Part shown: positions 18,442 through 27,331 of the stretch, in pieces | Position numbering within the stretch: position 1 is the first letter of the stretch | Layout of the letters: the number at the start of each line of letters is the position of its first letter | NCBI GenBank assembly: GCA_026168605.1 | Contig: JAPFDX010000012.1 | Location: 62,001 to 126,000, forward strand | Length of the DNA stretch: 64,000 nucleotides | Reading direction: 5' to 3' | From: Roseburia sp. | GTDB taxonomy: Bacteria; Bacillota; Clostridia; Lachnospirales; Lachnospiraceae | Notes under the pieces: generated by a model | What the model saw: the letters and a program-made list of their open reading frames with translations, nothing else | Told to the model about the DNA's origin: nothing | Database searches by the model: none | Position numbers and translations under genes: made by a program

Positions 18442-19517
18442 CAGATCTCTTCCTCAGTTTTCTGCTCCGGCTCTGCGACAGCGGGCTCCTCCTCGTCGTC
18501 CACACTGTACTTCGCACGCACCTTCGCCTCGATCTCCTGACAGATCAGCGGGTTGTCGCGCAGATAGCTCTTCGCATTCTCACGCCCCTGGCCGATCTTC
18601 TCTCCGTTGTAGGCATACCACGCGCCTGACTTGTTCACGATTCCAATATCCGCAGCCAGATCGAGAATATCCCCTTCCTTGGAGATTCCCTGACCGAACA
18701 TAATGTCAAACTCTGCTTCCTTAAACGGCGGCGCCACCTTGTTCTTCACAATCTTCACGCGGGTATGGTTGCCGACAACCTCCCCGCCCTGCTTTAACGC
18801 TTCCACTCTGCGCACATCGAGACGGACAGACGCATAAAACTTCAGCGCGCGTCCTCCGGTCGTCGTCTCCGGATTGCCGAACATCACGCCGATCTTCTCG
18901 CGGAGCTGGTTGATAAAGATCACGATACAGTTTGACTTGCTCACGATCGAGGTCAGTTTGCGGAGCGCCTGGCTCATCAGACGCGCCTGAAGACCCACAT
19001 GGGAATCTCCCATCTCGCCGTCAATCTCCGCCTTCGGCACAAGCGCCGCCACAGAGTCGACAATGACGATATCGATCGCACCGGAGCGCACCATCGTCTC
19101 CGCGATCTCAAGCGCCTGCTCTCCGCAGTCCGGCTGGGAAATGTACAGATTGTCAATGTCCACCCCGATATTCTTCGCGTACACCGGATCCAGCGCGTGC
19201 TCTGCATCGATAAATCCCGCGATACCGCCGCGCTTTTGCACCTCCGCCACCGCGTGAAGGGCAACCGTCGTCTTACCACTGGACTCCGGTCCGTAGATCT
19301 CGATGATCCTTCCCTTCGGGAGTCCTCCTATACCAAGCGCCAGATCAAGGCTCAGCGATCCTGTCGGAACTCCCTCCACATTCATCTGGGAGGAGCTGTC
19401 CCCAAGCTTCATCACCGCTCCCTTGCCGTACTGCTTCTCGATCTGTGAGATCGCAGCGTCAAGCGCCTTTAACTTATCCTGCTTATCCTGTTTGTCCTGC
19501 TTGCTTTCCTTCGCCAT
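18441..19517 (-). CDS. recA: Recombinase A
   Basis: The protein is 358 residues. Walker A is GPESSGKTT near 76, Walker B is VDSVAALVP, loop L2 contains [20 protein letters not shown], and the acidic C-terminal tail ends [16 protein letters not shown]. It forms the strand-exchange filament on single-stranded DNA and triggers LexA cleavage. A run of Lys/Gln/Asp triplets ([10 protein letters not shown]) at residues 5-14 is an unusual low-complexity lead. GGAGG precedes the ATG by 7 nt. Confidence 0.98.
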   Translation of the reverse strand: MAKESKQDKQDKQDKLKALDAAISQIEKQYGKGAVMKLGDSSSQMNVEGVPTGSLSLDLALGIGGLPKGRIIEIYGPESSGKTTVALHAVAEVQKRGGIAGFIDAEHALDPVYAKNIGVDIDNLYISQPDCGEQALEIAETMVRSGAIDIVIVDSVAALVPKAEIDGEMGDSHVGLQARLMSQALRKLTSIVSKSNCIVIFINQLREKIGVMFGNPETTTGGRALKFYASVRLDVRRVEALKQGGEVVGNHTRVKIVKNKVAPPFKEAEFDIMFGQGISKEGDILDLAADIGIVNKSGAWYAYNGEKIGQGRENAKSYLRDNPLICQEIEAKVRAKYSVDDEEEPAVAEPEQKTEEEI

Positions 19518-19548
19518 TCTTCTTCCTCCATACGAACCATCCGCATAG

Positions 19549-19562
19549 CGAACTTATGTTCG
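19549..19562. promoter_or_regulatory. LexA (SOS) box of recA
   Basis: CGAACTTATGTTCG is a perfect 5-4-5 palindrome matching the Firmicute LexA consensus CGAACnnnnGTTCG. It lies 32 bp upstream of the recA ATG and downstream of the predicted -10, where bound LexA would block transcription. Confidence 0.85.
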
Positions 19563-19575
19563 TTTTTCTGTTCTA

Positions 19576-19604
19576 ATAGTATTATACTTTGTTCGAATTG
19601 TCAA
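19576..19604 (-). promoter_or_regulatory. Sigma-A promoter of recA
   Basis: On the minus strand TTGACA (19604-19599) and TACTAT (19581-19576) are separated by 17 bp, about 60 bp before the recA start and just ahead of the LexA box. Confidence 0.6.
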
Positions 19605-19863
19605 CAACTAAATTATACATATGATATGTCCCATAATCCGGACACCATAGGAATCCCGTAAAAAATTCCCGTTCTCTGTTAAAATTGTAATGCAAACCTG
19701 AAATCCGGGCAGAAAATGCCCAAATGAATTTATAGAACAGATGTAACTGTTGCCACACCTGCGAAACTGTCTGATAAAAGAATACTATATTCATAGTTTA
19801 TCATGAGCATTTTAAAATAGCAATCTTTTTTAAAAACTTCATGGAAATAAACTCTTCTTCTGC

Positions 19864-19869
19864 TATAAT
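19864..19869 (+). promoter_or_regulatory. Extended -10 promoter before the structured element
   Basis: TGCTATAAT (TATAAT at 19864-19869 with an upstream TG) is an extended -10. The -35 region is weak. It would start transcription a few bases before the palindromic element at 19879, so that element would be the 5' part of the RNA that leads into the DUF3783 gene. Confidence 0.45.
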
Positions 19870-19878
19870 AACAATATG

Positions 19879-20173
19879 CCATGATACTGGGTTTTCAAAA
19901 TCGTAACTGCCAGGTAGCGCAAAGTGTATTCTGATTTGTGAATGTGGAGAATCTTAGAGTTTCTTAATGTTCCGTCAATTTGCAGCAATTCGCAGGCAAG
20001 GATGCCGGCGAAAACCCGAACTGCGCCGCGGATGGCGCATAGAGGGTGTTTGCGTCCGAAAACATAATGAATCCGGAACATTTTAGAAACTCTTGGATTC
20101 GGAACCCTGAACAAAAAGAATACACTTTGTGCCATCTGCCGGACACGATTTCTGAAAATCCATTTTCCCATGG
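19879..20173 (+). ncRNA. Structured repeat, copy 1 (candidate structured RNA or leader of the DUF3783 gene)
   Basis: This ~295-bp imperfect palindrome has outer arms of ~95 bp. Perfect sub-stems include AAAGTGTATTCT (19921-19932) with its complement at 20117-20128, and a TGCGCC/GGCGCA hairpin in the centre. The core is shared with the element at 42701-43008, read in the opposite genomic direction. Shared core pieces include CTGATTTGTGAAT, CAGCAATTCG, GATGGCGCAT, GAACATTTTAGAA and CCTGAACAAAAAGAATAC. Stem positions that differ between the copies change on both sides together. It ends 33 nt before the DUF3783 ATG. A MITE-like mobile repeat is the main alternative. Confidence 0.6.
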
Positions 20174-20206
20174 CCATCATGTTATAAAACAGAGAGGAGA
20201 AATTCT

Positions 20207-20563
20207 ATGGAAAAATTACTTGTCTTTGGTGTAAATGATACAGACTATCAGAAGATCCGCAGCATTGCCAGCCGGATGCGTCTTGGCTGCGAGCACATTC
20301 TGCCGGACGCTTACGGGTGTACGCTCGGGCAGATCCTGGACGGCGCGGTTTCGGCGTCCCCGGTCACGCACACGTTTTCCGAGAGCCTGCTTGTGATGTG
20401 CTCTCTCTCCGGCAAACGCATCGACAAGCTTTTATTTGAACTGCGGCACGGGAATGTCACAGTGGACTATAAGGCGATCCTCACACCGACCAACCGCAAC
20501 TGGACCGTCCCGCAGGTCTTTTTTGAGATGCACAAAGAAAAGGCAGCCCTGCGCCAGCCGTAA
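20207..20563 (+). CDS. DUF3783 domain protein
   Basis: This 118-residue protein matches the DUF3783 pattern: LLVFGVNDTDYQKI at the start, then VTHTFSESLLVMCSLSGKRIDKLLFELR and KAILTPTNRNWTVPQVFFEMHKEK. The family is common in clostridia and its function is unknown. GAGGAGA precedes the ATG. A structured element ends 33 nt upstream, so the gene may have a long folded leader. It converges with the YcxB-like gene, 7 bp away. Confidence 0.85.
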   Translation: MEKLLVFGVNDTDYQKIRSIASRMRLGCEHILPDAYGCTLGQILDGAVSASPVTHTFSESLLVMCSLSGKRIDKLLFELRHGNVTVDYKAILTPTNRNWTVPQVFFEMHKEKAALRQP

Positions 20564-20570
20564 CGCGGCG

Positions 20571-21095
20571 TCAGGGACGCTTTTGATACCATTTGCGGAA
20601 ATCCTGCTCCGCAGATTTACTGTAAAATTTAATAATCTGCTGTTTTCCCTTCTTACTTTCAAAGATCAGAAGGTATGTTGTACTGCTGCCCATTCCCGCC
20701 GTCTCTCTCTCCGTCGCCGTGCGGATGATCTTTGTGATATAGGAACGCTGGTACAGCCAGAATTTCCCACCCTCAAGCGCGAGATACCACTCCCGCTCTT
20801 CTTTTGGCTTATCAAAATCTGTGCGCGCTCTCCAACGCACCCCCGTCACGCGCTCCTGCTCAAACACGCGGGACAGACAGATGAGCGGCGGCACGTACGA
20901 AAGCAGAAACGCAATGCAAAAGAACAGACAGACAAATGCAAGAACCTCGGAAGCATCATAGCCCGAGACAGCAAGAAAAAGACAAAGCGCTGCAAACACG
21001 ATCGTGACAGCGAGAAAAACCCCGCTCCCCGATTTCCAGAAAATATAAAAAAGTGATTTCCCATACAAAAGATCTTCTCTTCTCATTTTTCCCAT
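20571..21095 (-). CDS. YcxB-like membrane protein
   Basis: The protein is 174 residues with two adjacent hydrophobic segments near residues 26-48 and 50-75, typical of YcxB proteins. A C-terminal soluble beta-rich region follows (EREWYLALEGGKFWLYQRSYITKII ... FRKWYQKR). Function is unknown. It follows the hemerythrin gene by 23 nt on the same strand. No key residues can be named. Confidence 0.65.
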   Translation of the reverse strand: MGKMRREDLLYGKSLFYIFWKSGSGVFLAVTIVFAALCLFLAVSGYDASEVLAFVCLFFCIAFLLSYVPPLICLSRVFEQERVTGVRWRARTDFDKPKEEREWYLALEGGKFWLYQRSYITKIIRTATERETAGMGSSTTYLLIFESKKGKQQIIKFYSKSAEQDFRKWYQKRP

Positions 21096-21118
21096 AACAT
21101 CTCTCCCCGCTCAGCCGC

Positions 21119-22042
21119 TTAGAACGCACGGCGGTCAATACACAGTGCAAATTTTCCGATACCCGTCTCAAAAAGACTGGAAAATTCCGGCATCCGCGCC
21201 TCCAGTGCCTCCCCAAACTGCTCCTCGGTCAAAAAGCGGCTCTCCGCCTGCGCACATTCGTGGCTCTGCCGGATGAGGATCGGATCAAGGTTCTGGATCA
21301 GCACGGAGCAAAACTCCTCCACGAGGAAATAGGTCAGCTCTTCCATCCTGGACACAGCATCTGCAAGAAGCTGGCCTGCCAGACAGAACACCATCTTTTC
21401 TTCTGCTGCCATCCGAAAGGTCACTTTCTGCCTCGTCTCGAGTGAATAGTAGGACTTTTCGTAACAGACTGCCCTCCCAAAATCCTCGCCGCTGTAACTG
21501 GAATTGACGACCTCCGGCACTATACCGTGGAACACACTGGAAAACAGATCAACCGTCACGTTCCGGATCGTCTCCTCGAGTTTTGCCGTTTCCACAGCTT
21601 TCCTCGGTCTTGAGACCGCACGCCCGACGATCGCCATATCCTCCCTGGCAACGTGGTTGACAAGCCAGGTGAGCACAACCCCGGTCAGGCGGTTTACCGC
21701 CTTCTGCGAATAATTCGACTCCTCCAGATACCGCTCCAGACTCGGAATGACCTCGTCGCGGAATTTGTCATGCTCGCGCTTGTGTTCCACATAGGCGGAA
21801 TATCCGGCTTTTTTCATGTACGCCTCCTCTGTGGCAAAATGCTGGATCGTATAATTTTTCAAAAATTTCACACCCTCAACTCCAACAAACGTATTTGACT
21901 GAAGTGAGGACGGGTCATCCTGATGGAGCTGTACGATCTTTCTCGCCATGGCAAACAGTTTCGCGTGCTGCTTGTCAATTTCCTCAATCCCCATCTGGTA
22001 ATTATTTTCCCACTTTCCCTGCTCAAATGCCTTCTTTTGCAT
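21119..22042 (-). CDS. Bacteriohemerythrin with an additional C-terminal domain
   Basis: The protein is 307 residues. Residues ~12-135 are a hemerythrin four-helix bundle whose di-iron ligands are visible: His in IDKQHAKLF, His and Glu in IQHFATEEAYM, His residues in VEHKREHDKF, and His with Asp in HVAREDMAI. It would bind oxygen or sense redox state. The C-terminal ~150 residues (NVTVDLFSSVFHGIVPEVV ... GIGKFALCIDRRAF) are a separate domain with a faint CheX-like look that I cannot confirm. The thioredoxin-like gene lies just upstream, suggesting an oxygen or redox stress group. Confidence 0.82.
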   Translation of the reverse strand: MQKKAFEQGKWENNYQMGIEEIDKQHAKLFAMARKIVQLHQDDPSSLQSNTFVGVEGVKFLKNYTIQHFATEEAYMKKAGYSAYVEHKREHDKFRDEVIPSLERYLEESNYSQKAVNRLTGVVLTWLVNHVAREDMAIVGRAVSRPRKAVETAKLEETIRNVTVDLFSSVFHGIVPEVVNSSYSGEDFGRAVCYEKSYYSLETRQKVTFRMAAEEKMVFCLAGQLLADAVSRMEELTYFLVEEFCSVLIQNLDPILIRQSHECAQAESRFLTEEQFGEALEARMPEFSSLFETGIGKFALCIDRRAF

Positions 22043-22071
22043 AATGTTCCTCCGCTCTGCAATCCGCGCCC

Positions 22072-22413
22072 TTATCTTACGCGATCTTTCTGCTCCACAC
22101 TGCTTTCCAGCAGCTTTAAGATCTGTTCCCGGTCACAAGATCCTGCTGCCCTTCCCTTAAAAATTCCATATTCCATCACAACGAGCAGCGGGAGCGCCAT
22201 GACCTGATACTGAAATGCCAGCGCCGCATCCGCGTTGACGTCCACCCTGCCAAACTTTACTTTTCCTTCAAACTCCCCGGAAAGCTCCTCCAAAACAGCC
22301 TCCTGCTGCCTGCACAAAGTATCCCCTTCCTCTGAAAAAGCCAGCACGACCGGAAGCTTTTCTGCGAGCACCTCCTGCTCGAAATTACTTTTTGTGACTG
22401 CAATAACTGCCAT
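22072..22413 (-). CDS. Thioredoxin-like protein with a single active-site cysteine
   Basis: ATG 22413 with AAAGGAG upstream gives 113 residues; the longer frame to 22515 overlaps prfC and has no ribosome site. The thioredoxin fold is recognisable (LPVVLAFSEEG, VLEELSGEF, KFGRVDVNADAALAFQYQVMALPLLVVMEYG with the cis-Pro). The WCGPC centre aligns with GDTLC, so the first Cys is Asp and only the second Cys remains. It cannot act as a normal dithiol reductase. It lies between prfC and the hemerythrin gene. Confidence 0.85.
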   Translation of the reverse strand: MAVIAVTKSNFEQEVLAEKLPVVLAFSEEGDTLCRQQEAVLEELSGEFEGKVKFGRVDVNADAALAFQYQVMALPLLVVMEYGIFKGRAAGSCDREQILKLLESSVEQKDRVR

Positions 22414-22438
22414 ATCCTGTCTCCTTTTACAATGCCGG

Positions 22439-24028
22439 TTACTCCCTGCCAAACTCCGAGAGAACGAGCCCCTCGTTCCGGTCCAGAACCATGCCGACGC
22501 TCCATGCATTGACAAATAGGAGCAGCGGTCTGCCCTTTAAATCCTGTATCTTTTTCATATCGGAGGTTCCGACCAGTCTGTCCATGTCGATCTCCTCGTT
22601 TTCGATCCAGCGGATGTGCTCATACGGAAGCTTGTCCATGCGGATCTCCACATTGTACTCATTCTCGAGCCGGTACTTTAACACGTCGAACTGGAGCACG
22701 CCGACCACGCCGACGATGACCTCCTCCATACCCATATTATACTCCTGAAAGATCTGGATCGCACCCTCCTGTGCGATCTGCTGCATTCCCTTCATAAACT
22801 GCTTGCGCTTCATCGTATCGACCTGACGCACGCGCGCGAAATGCTCCGGTGCAAAGGTCGGGATGCCCTCAAACTGGAACGGCTTTGCCGTCGTGATCGT
22901 ATCTCCGATCGAGAAAATGCCCGGATCGAACACGCCGATAATGTCGCCGGCATATGCCTCCTCGACGATGTGGCGCTCCTGCGCCATCATCTGCTGTGGC
23001 TGTGAAAGCTTGATCTTCTTGTTGCCCCCCTGCACATGAACGACCTCCATGCCGGCGGTAAACTTGCCGGAACAGATACGCATGAACGCGATGCGGTCCC
23101 GGTGCGCCTTATTCATATTTGCCTGGATCTTAAAGACAAAGGCGGAAAATTCCGCTCCAAACGGGTCCACCTCCCCGATGTCCGCTCTTCTCGGGAGCGG
23201 CGAGGACGTCATCTTTAAGAAATGCTGCAAAAATGTCTCCACACCGAAGTTTGTGAGCGCCGAACCGAAAAATACCGGGGAGAGCTCGCCCTTTGCCACA
23301 AGCTCCTGGTCAAATTCCGCGCTCGCGCCGTCCAAAAGCTCGACCTCCTCCATCAGCTTATCGTACGCCGCCTGTCCGATCTCCGAAAGCAGCGCCGGAT
23401 CGTCGACCGGAATATGCTTCTGCACGCCCTCTTTCGTGCCCTTTAAGGTGTCGGCAAACGTCATGACCTCGCGCGTCTCCCTGTTGTAAACGCCCTTAAA
23501 TTCCTTGCCTGAGCCGATCGGCCAGTTGATCGGGCAGGTCGCGATACCAAGCTCCTTTTCAATCTCATCCAGAAGGTCAAACGTATCGTTTGCATCGCGG
23601 TCCATCTTGTTGATAAACGTAAAGATCGGGATATGACGCATCACGCAGACCTTAAAGAGCTTTCTCGTCTGCGCCTCGACGCCCTTCGAGCCGTCGATCA
23701 CCATGACCGCGGAATCCGCCGCCATCAGGGTACGGTAGGTGTCCTCCGAGAAATCCTGATGTCCCGGCGTGTCCAGAATATTGATGCAGTAGCCCCCGTA
23801 ATTAAACTGTAACACGGACGAGGTCACGGAGATCCCTCGCTCCTTCTCTATCTCCATCCAGTCAGAAACGGCGTGGCGCGCCGTCGCTTTTCCTTTGACG
23901 GAACCCGCGAGATTGATTGCTCCGCCGTAGAGCAGAAACTTCTCGGTCAGTGTCGTCTTACCGGCGTCCGGGTGGGAAATGATCGCAAATGTGCGTCTTT
24001 TTTCTATTTCTTTTCTCAAATCAGCCAA
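22439..24028 (-). CDS. prfC: Peptide chain release factor 3
   Basis: This is the 529-residue GTPase that recycles RF1/RF2 from the ribosome after termination. The G motifs are present: HPDAGKTTLTE near 18, the switch with RGISVTSS, DTPGHQDF and NKMD near 140. Domains II and III follow with normal length. The start is TTG at 24028 with AAAGGAG 9 nt upstream, a rare start codon that is well supported by the ribosome site. Confidence 0.96.
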   Translation of the reverse strand: MADLRKEIEKRRTFAIISHPDAGKTTLTEKFLLYGGAINLAGSVKGKATARHAVSDWMEIEKERGISVTSSVLQFNYGGYCINILDTPGHQDFSEDTYRTLMAADSAVMVIDGSKGVEAQTRKLFKVCVMRHIPIFTFINKMDRDANDTFDLLDEIEKELGIATCPINWPIGSGKEFKGVYNRETREVMTFADTLKGTKEGVQKHIPVDDPALLSEIGQAAYDKLMEEVELLDGASAEFDQELVAKGELSPVFFGSALTNFGVETFLQHFLKMTSSPLPRRADIGEVDPFGAEFSAFVFKIQANMNKAHRDRIAFMRICSGKFTAGMEVVHVQGGNKKIKLSQPQQMMAQERHIVEEAYAGDIIGVFDPGIFSIGDTITTAKPFQFEGIPTFAPEHFARVRQVDTMKRKQFMKGMQQIAQEGAIQIFQEYNMGMEEVIVGVVGVLQFDVLKYRLENEYNVEIRMDKLPYEHIRWIENEEIDMDRLVGTSDMKKIQDLKGRPLLLFVNAWSVGMVLDRNEGLVLSEFGRE

Positions 24029-24108
24029 AATCTGTCGCTCCTTTAATCTCAGTTCAAATTCCTTGTATCCTTGGCACTATAACATATTTTTCCTCAAAAA
24101 TCAAAAAA

Positions 24109-24139
24109 AATCTAAGAGGGGAACACCCCCTCCCAGATT
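24109..24139 (-). terminator. Rho-independent terminator of the spoIIIA operon
   Basis: On the minus strand AATCT..GAGGGG pairs with CCCCTC..AGATT around a short loop and is followed directly by eight T residues. It lies 9 nt beyond the spoIIIAH stop, closing the eight-gene operon. Confidence 0.85.
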
Positions 24140-24147
24140 TTATGTAA

Positions 24148-24873
24148 TTATTCCTCCACCGGCTCCCCGACGACGATCGGCGTGATGACGATCTTATCGG
24201 CGGCGATATTTGTTTTGCGCTTCACAATGTCCTCCACCTGTGCGCGCTTGGCGTCCGTGATCTCCCCCATGTTGAGCACGACGTCGCAGCTCTCGTCCGT
24301 GATGCTGACCACCACATCCGTGAAGCCTTTTGCCTCAAGAAGCATCTCTGCCGCCGCCTCGCGCTCCGCAATGTCTGTCATCGCGATCATTTTGTTGATG
24401 GCGTCCTGCTTTAAGCTCTCTTCCAGCGCACTGTTGTTGACGATCTCCAGCATCGCCTCCTTGTTCTTGGAGCGGATCTGCTCGCGGTTTAGCTTCATCT
24501 CCGCCGCATAGTCAAGATTTGCAACCGATGTGCTGGTGAGCACCGCCTCTCCCGGATTCTCCACATCCTGCGCTCCCGCGCCTGCGTCCGCCACGGTCTC
24601 TCCCTCCGCCATCGCCGCATCTGCTGTCTCTGTTCCCTCCACAAGCGCCAGCTCCTCTCCCGTTCCCTCGTCGGTAAAGATCTCCTCCCCGAGCAGGGCG
24701 TCCTCATCCGAAATCTCATAGCTGTCATCGACGATCCCGTCCTGCGCTCCCGCCTGCGCCGCAATCTGCTCATCCTCAATGTTGTTATTCATGTAGCTGA
24801 AATATCCAGCCACCGCAATCATCAGTGCCAATGCTGTAATGACCAGTTGGTTCTTCCGAAATATTTTGTTCAC
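24148..24873 (-). CDS. spoIIIAH: Stage III sporulation protein AH
   Basis: The protein is 241 residues with one N-terminal membrane helix (~9-27), a long acidic linker (~30-110) and a C-terminal YscJ/FliF-like ring-building domain. SpoIIIAH sits in the mother-cell membrane and binds forespore SpoIIQ, forming the channel across the intermembrane space. I place the start at GTG 24873 (reading NKIFRKNQLV). AAGGAGG is 7 nt upstream of it, whereas the in-frame ATG at 24879 is only 1 nt from that ribosome site. Confidence 0.92.
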   Translation of the reverse strand: MNKIFRKNQLVITALALMIAVAGYFSYMNNNIEDEQIAAQAGAQDGIVDDSYEISDEDALLGEEIFTDEGTGEELALVEGTETADAAMAEGETVADAGAGAQDVENPGEAVLTSTSVANLDYAAEMKLNREQIRSKNKEAMLEIVNNSALEESLKQDAINKMIAMTDIAEREAAAEMLLEAKGFTDVVVSITDESCDVVLNMGEITDAKRAQVEDIVKRKTNIAADKIVITPIVVGEPVEE

Positions 24874-24875
24874 GT

Positions 24876-25529
24876 TCATTCCTCCTTGGAACACATCTTA
24901 ACTACCTTAATTCTATGCGCCTCAACCGGCAATAATGCCTTCACCACCCCGGAAATATCCGAGACGACCGTCATATTGTCTCCGCCCTCCGCCACGATGA
25001 CCACACCCTCCACCGCGGGCAGCTTTTCCTTCTGTACATAGGGGTAGCTCTCACTCCCCTTCTCCGTGTAAATCGTCACTTCCTCCTGCACCCGCTCCGA
25101 TATGTTCCGGCTTCCCCCTGCACTGTCTGTCTCCGTCGTGTCCGTCACGGTGCTGTTCACATCTTTTTCCAGTACGCGCTCCCCGCTGTCTGCGACCGTA
25201 ACCATCACCTCCACGCGCCCGACCCCGTCCATCTGCGACAGCACCTCCTCCAGCCGTTCCTCCAGACAGGACGCGTAATCCTCCGGGTTCTGCTCCGGGG
25301 CGCCGGGGTCTGTCTGCGACCCATCCCCGCCCGGCGTCCCTTTTTCCCCGGACGGCATCTGCTCCCCCAACCACACATCATCCGCAGAGCCATTCTCCCC
25401 GCTCCCGTCCAGCGGAATGGCGATCACCAGAAGCAGCAGCCCCGCCAGACCGATGACCGCCCAGTCGCTCTTCTTTAGATTTTTCCACTTTTTTTCCCGC
25501 AAAAATTTTCCAAACTCCTGCAATCTCAT
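24876..25529 (-). CDS. spoIIIAG: Stage III sporulation protein AG
   Basis: The protein is 217 residues with a membrane helix at ~25-41 (VIGLAGLLLLVIAIPL), a Gly/Pro-rich linker, and a ring-building domain containing LEEVLSQMDGVGRVEVMVTV and VEGVVIVAEGGDN. SpoIIIAG forms a large ring in the mother-cell part of the SpoIIIA-SpoIIQ complex. It overlaps spoIIIAF by 4 nt and ends 2 nt before the spoIIIAH GTG. Confidence 0.92.
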   Translation of the reverse strand: MRLQEFGKFLREKKWKNLKKSDWAVIGLAGLLLLVIAIPLDGSGENGSADDVWLGEQMPSGEKGTPGGDGSQTDPGAPEQNPEDYASCLEERLEEVLSQMDGVGRVEVMVTVADSGERVLEKDVNSTVTDTTETDSAGGSRNISERVQEEVTIYTEKGSESYPYVQKEKLPAVEGVVIVAEGGDNMTVVSDISGVVKALLPVEAHRIKVVKMCSKEE

Positions 25530-26089
25530 CCCTCCCGTCCGCCTGCGTACTGTATGACAAGTCCTTCCCCGTCCAGCCCATAAAAATCTGTAAGCTCCTG
25601 CCGCAGCTCGGCAAATGCGATGTGCTCCGTCTCCTCACGCACCACCTGATCGATCACAACGCGCGAAACAGTCTCCGGTCTCTCCCCGTTTTCCAAAACT
25701 GTCAGCACAATACTCTCTACCTCGTACTCCCCGGAGAGGCTCACCTCACACTCCTGCACCGCAAAATCATGCCCCTCGGCGATGCGCCCGACATCCTCCG
25801 CGATCGCCTGCTCGTATGCCTCCCTGTGGTAATCGCCGTAGAGATACTCCACCTGCTTCATATCCTGCGACACCTGCGCGAGTTCCTCCGTAAATTCCTC
25901 ATATGCGATCAGCTTTTGAAAACGCTCCCCGTCCCCGAAAAAGGAGAGCACCGGGGTCAAAAGCGCCAGCGTCAGTACAAACTGCGCAAAAAAACGGATG
26001 TATTTCTGGTAAGCCCTGCCCGGCGGCAGATGCAAAAGCACCGACACCACCACGAACAAAACCAGAAACCCCTTCACATAAAAAGCCAT
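25526..26089 (-). CDS. spoIIIAF: Stage III sporulation protein AF
   Basis: From ATG 26089 (MAFYVKGFLVLF, with AGGGGG upstream) the protein is 187 residues. Two N-terminal helices (~4-22 and ~33-50) precede a soluble domain with the SpoIIIAF pattern VIDQVVREETEHIAFAELRQEL and a short Gly-rich end. It is a membrane component of the SpoIIIA complex. It lies 9 nt after spoIIIAE. Confidence 0.88.
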   Translation of the reverse strand: MAFYVKGFLVLFVVVSVLLHLPPGRAYQKYIRFFAQFVLTLALLTPVLSFFGDGERFQKLIAYEEFTEELAQVSQDMKQVEYLYGDYHREAYEQAIAEDVGRIAEGHDFAVQECEVSLSGEYEVESIVLTVLENGERPETVSRVVIDQVVREETEHIAFAELRQELTDFYGLDGEGLVIQYAGGREG

Positions 26090-26098
26090 ACGCACCCC

Positions 26099-27331
26099 CT
26101 ATACCAAAAGTCCGGATGCCGCCGTCGTGAGCGCCACTGTCACCAGAAAAAGAGCCAGACAGTAAAGCACCAGCTTTAGATAGAGGATACCGCCCTCCGC
26201 CATCCCCTTCATACAGCCCGCCATCCGCCTGTCCGCCACCGGCTCTGCCACCACCGCTCCCAGCTTATAGAAAAATGAGATGCAGAGGATCTTTAACAGC
26301 GGCACGAGGCAGAGCGCAACAAGCGCAACAAGCGCCGCCACTCCCACGCAGTTTTTGATCAGGATCCCGGAGCCGAGCAGCATCTCCCCGATGCCTCCCG
26401 CCACCGTCCCCACACCCGGGATCATCTCCGCCGCCTTTTGCAGCGTGCCGCTCATCAGACGGTCCTTCGCCGGCGCGAGCAGCCCCTGCACAACATTCAT
26501 TCCGACCACGAGAAGCCCCGCGCTTTTCATACTCCACTCGATGATCCCCTTCAGCAGTTCCGCGAGATTCTCAAACTTTTCCTCCTCAAAAAAATGGCGG
26601 AACAGCACGAGCAGCAGATACCCGTGGATGAGCGGCATCAGGATCTTCAAAAACAGCCACTGAATCAGATAGATCACGACAAATGCTGTCTGGTAAAAGC
26701 CCGCCGAGGTCACGGTTCCGGACGAAAAGACCATGCTGATGCAGAATGTGGGGACGAGCGCCTTCATGAAATCCACACTTTTTTGCAGCGTCTCCACCAC
26801 GATCGCCTCATAGTAGGTAAACGACTGCAGGAGGAGGACTGCCAGGATCCCATACACCAGAAAAAAACTGATCTCCGCAATGTAGGACTGCTTAAAGGCG
26901 CCGGAAAAATTTTTAAATATGGAAAATGCCACCGCAAGTACAACAACCTCCGCCAGCAGCCTGCGGTTCTCTGAAATCTCATAAAACAGTGTGTCGGCAA
27001 GCCACCGGACCACCAGCGTGCCGTCAAAGTCCGAGAGCCCCTCCGAAAGCAGCGTATCCACAAGCCCGGAAAACCGCAGCGGCTCACGCCCGCCCGGGGA
27101 CGCCTCCTCCCCAAAGAAATCGTCCAGACCGGAAAAATCCAGTTCCCCGCGAAACCCGGCGAGATAATCCGTCTCTGTCTCCTGCGCCGCCACCGACACC
27201 GTCTCCACAGATGCGGACTGCACCGCTGTCTCCGCCGATACGGGCTGCGCCGCCATGACCCGCCCCGGAAACAGCAGCCCTGCCCCGCACAAGATCATGC
27301 ACGCACACACCCAGTTTTTTCTCTTTTTCAT
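26099..27331 (-). CDS. spoIIIAE: Stage III sporulation protein AE
   Basis: This 410-residue polytopic protein has a cleavable-type signal at ~7-28, an acidic lumenal region (~40-110), then seven or so hydrophobic helices. The family core includes MIPGVGTVAGGIGEMLLGSGILIKN. SpoIIIAE is thought to be the membrane pore subunit of the feeding channel. Its ATG overlaps the spoIIIAD stop by 4 nt. Confidence 0.93.
   Translation of the reverse strand: MKKRKNWVCACMILCGAGLLFPGRVMAAQPVSAETAVQSASVETVSVAAQETETDYLAGFRGELDFSGLDDFFGEEASPGGREPLRFSGLVDTLLSEGLSDFDGTLVVRWLADTLFYEISENRRLLAEVVVLAVAFSIFKNFSGAFKQSYIAEISFFLVYGILAVLLLQSFTYYEAIVVETLQKSVDFMKALVPTFCISMVFSSGTVTSAGFYQTAFVVIYLIQWLFLKILMPLIHGYLLLVLFRHFFEEEKFENLAELLKGIIEWSMKSAGLLVVGMNVVQGLLAPAKDRLMSGTLQKAAEMIPGVGTVAGGIGEMLLGSGILIKNCVGVAALVALVALCLVPLLKILCISFFYKLGAVVAEPVADRRMAGCMKGMAEGGILYLKLVLYCLALFLVTVALTTAASGLLV

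Noticed and set aside
19582-20180. Minus-strand frames between recA and DUF3783
   Set aside because: Odd composition, no ribosome sites, and the second lies across the structured repeat.
22414-22515. N-terminal extension of the thioredoxin-like gene
   Set aside because: It overlaps prfC, is Arg/Trp-rich, and the internal ATG at 22413 has a clear ribosome site.
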